A DNA stretch of 64,000 bases from Parietaria judaica (lineage: Eukaryota > Streptophyta > Magnoliopsida > Rosales > Urticaceae): positions 19,011,343 to 19,075,342 of the forward strand of contig OX940867.1 of assembly GCA_954871525.1 (NCBI GenBank), in the 5' to 3' direction. Position 1 is the stretch's first letter. Each line of letters begins with the position of its first letter. This document shows, piece after piece, positions 62,641 to 64,000 of the stretch. The notes under the pieces are model-generated. The model was given only the letters and a program-made list of their open reading frames with translations, ran no database searches and was not told where the DNA came from. The position numbers and the translations under genes were made by a program.

Positions 62641-64000
62641 CTACAGTCAATGGGTTTGAATCCACCCAGTAAGTCTACAAGTTTCCAGACTTGGTTAGAA
62701 TCCATAGATTCTATTTCTTGGTTCATGGCATCCTGCCGTTTCCCATGATCAGTATCCTTTATTGCCTTGTTAAAGGTTAAAGGATCATTATGTTACTGCC
62801 GACACGACAACGTTTATCTCTTTCCGGTTCTCGTAGCGTCCAATCTAATGATTGAACCTCCCACTACGTCTGAGTACCCAGAGTTCTGATTTGGGACCTG
62901 TGGTTTCCTCAATCTGATTTTCAACAGTCGCTGTTGAACATGTAATTACTATGTCTTCTGACAATTCCTCTAGTACTTTTTACTTTTGAGGTTCACAGTT
63001 CATCATATAATCATATTCCAAAAGATCTACTATCGTTGGTAAAACGACTACTCTCTTATATGATCATAAACTATGTCTTGTCTAATTACCCACTAAATGA
63101 ATATTGTAAAATGATTATCTTCAGTTTAATCATTTATAAAAGGTTCTAGTTCCTCCTTTCTACAATACCTCATTGTGCTGGTGTGCTAGGAACCGTTTAT
63201 TTCTCCTTTTACGAGATTATAGAACTAAAAGTTCAGACTCATTCCTTTCAGAATAACTGAAGAGCCTATAGTGATTTACCGAATTAAAACTCAGTTCATG
63301 CAATAAATTTTCTCGAACTCACAAAAGTTCTAATTTATTTTGCATTCATACCATTACTTTGAATACTTGCCAATCATTAGATAAAGTATTTATTTCCTCC
63401 TCGAGCTATTTTAATGGATCACATACACCAAGTATGAACAAGCTTTATAGGAACTGTGGCTCTTAGACCTTTTCACAGAAAAATGGTCTTTTAGTCACTT
63501 TAACCTTTAGATAAGATTCTCAAATAGGCAGGGAATTGACAAACAATTCACACATTGGTCCATCCTGTTTATCTTATCTAAATTAATATGACTATATTGA
63601 AGATGCCTTAGGTATGATCAATCACTTCCAATCTTTAACCTTTTCCTGGATTTCATATCCATAATATTCATTTATTATTTCATAAGGGTTTCAGCTCGTT
63701 TATTTGTCATAACGTTCCATATAAACGATTAAATCATTTCTTAAGATAATTATTATCTAAAATGATAGATCCTTGTTTATATACATAATTGCCATTTAAA
63801 ACTCGTTTATTTCATTTCACCGGACAATCAATGTAAACAACTAGATCATTTCTTAAGATAATTATTATTATCTAAAATAATAAAACTTTGTTTACATAAG
63901 TGGACACTTGAATTTCCACTTAAGTCACAGGTATAATAAATATTGTTCTTGAAAACAACATATTATTATATATATATATATATACATAAACGACTTGCTT
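62641..64000 (-). pseudogene. Strongly decayed upstream pol of TE-10
   Basis: AT-rich, no frame above 60 codons and no sure motif; by position this should be the integrase-RT linker and integrase. A duplicated segment CTAGATCATTTCTTAAGATAATTATTATC-like occurs at ~63730 and ~63842. An AT run ends the window (~63968-63985). Confidence 0.4.

Larger units (their letters stand above)
54869..64000 (+). mobile_element. TE-9: Ty3/gypsy Tat-type element, plus strand, cut by TE-10 and by the window edge
   Basis: LTR, PBS, gag, protease and the start of RT are present in order up to 58355, where TE-10 inserts in the PMP(H/R) part of RT. Its own 3' half must lie beyond the window. The LTR start (TGTTGATGTACGATTTCGTC) resembles that of TE-1, so the two are related families. 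Confidence 0.8.
58356..64000 (-). mobile_element. TE-10: Ty1/copia element, minus strand, running off the window
   Basis: 3' LTR 58356-61498, then toward the right a decayed pol with RNase H and RT (copia order on the minus strand). The 5' half and 5' LTR are outside the window. The LTR family is shared with TE-6 and TE-7. Confidence 0.83.

Overview
The window is nuclear DNA of a flowering plant, dominated by nested LTR retrotransposons. The evidence is Ty3/gypsy Tat-type polyproteins (gag, protease, reverse transcriptase (RT), a second plant RNase H, DDE integrase), Ty1/copia remnants, Mutator-like terminal inverted repeats (TIRs) with 9-bp target-site duplications (TSDs), a plant-style RING-H2 gene with a telo-box upstream, and AT-rich spacers. 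The species cannot be named from this. Only one ordinary host gene is well supported: RING-H2, 832-1422, minus strand.

Layout. 1-540 is a gypsy 3' remnant. 541-1759 holds the RING-H2 gene and AT repeats. 1760-26747 is bounded by two inverted copies of a ~140-bp terminal repeat (Mutator-like element, MULE-X) and contains TE-1, a plus-strand Tat-type element. The LTR, leader and gag start of TE-1 are present as three tandem 1.67-kb units (2262-7258). Its RT is split by TE-2, a structurally complete minus-strand Tat-type element (9941-18102). TE-1 resumes at 18108 with RNase H and integrase, followed by an antisense spliced gene (20868-23580). Its 3' LTR is missing. A 458-bp MITE (24413-24870) sits in AT-rich minisatellite.

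27206-54710 is best read as one minus-strand Tat-type element (TE-3): LTRs at both ends and a near-matching 5-bp TSD. It has been expanded by an inverted-LTR insertion (TE-4, 29673-33850), an LTR-like fragment (TE-5), a copia solo LTR (TE-6, 36993-39740), and a second copia LTR (TE-7) that was itself split by another gypsy element (TE-8, 43532-52262). At 54869 starts TE-9, a plus-strand gypsy element riddled with stop codons. Its RT is interrupted by a minus-strand copia element (TE-10) that runs off the right edge.

How the parts work together. The gypsy elements use the usual cycle: LTR promoter, tRNA-primed reverse transcription from the PBS, capsid from gag, maturation by protease, copying by RT/RNase H, insertion by integrase. 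Every copy here carries stops, frameshifts or lost catalytic residues, so none looks autonomous, although the enzyme domains of TE-2 are long and well preserved. Three observations go beyond routine annotation: a stem-loop whose stem changes while pairing is kept in three families, antisense transcription units with their own TATA boxes between pol and the 3' LTR, and an insertion bounded by LTR ends in inverted orientation.
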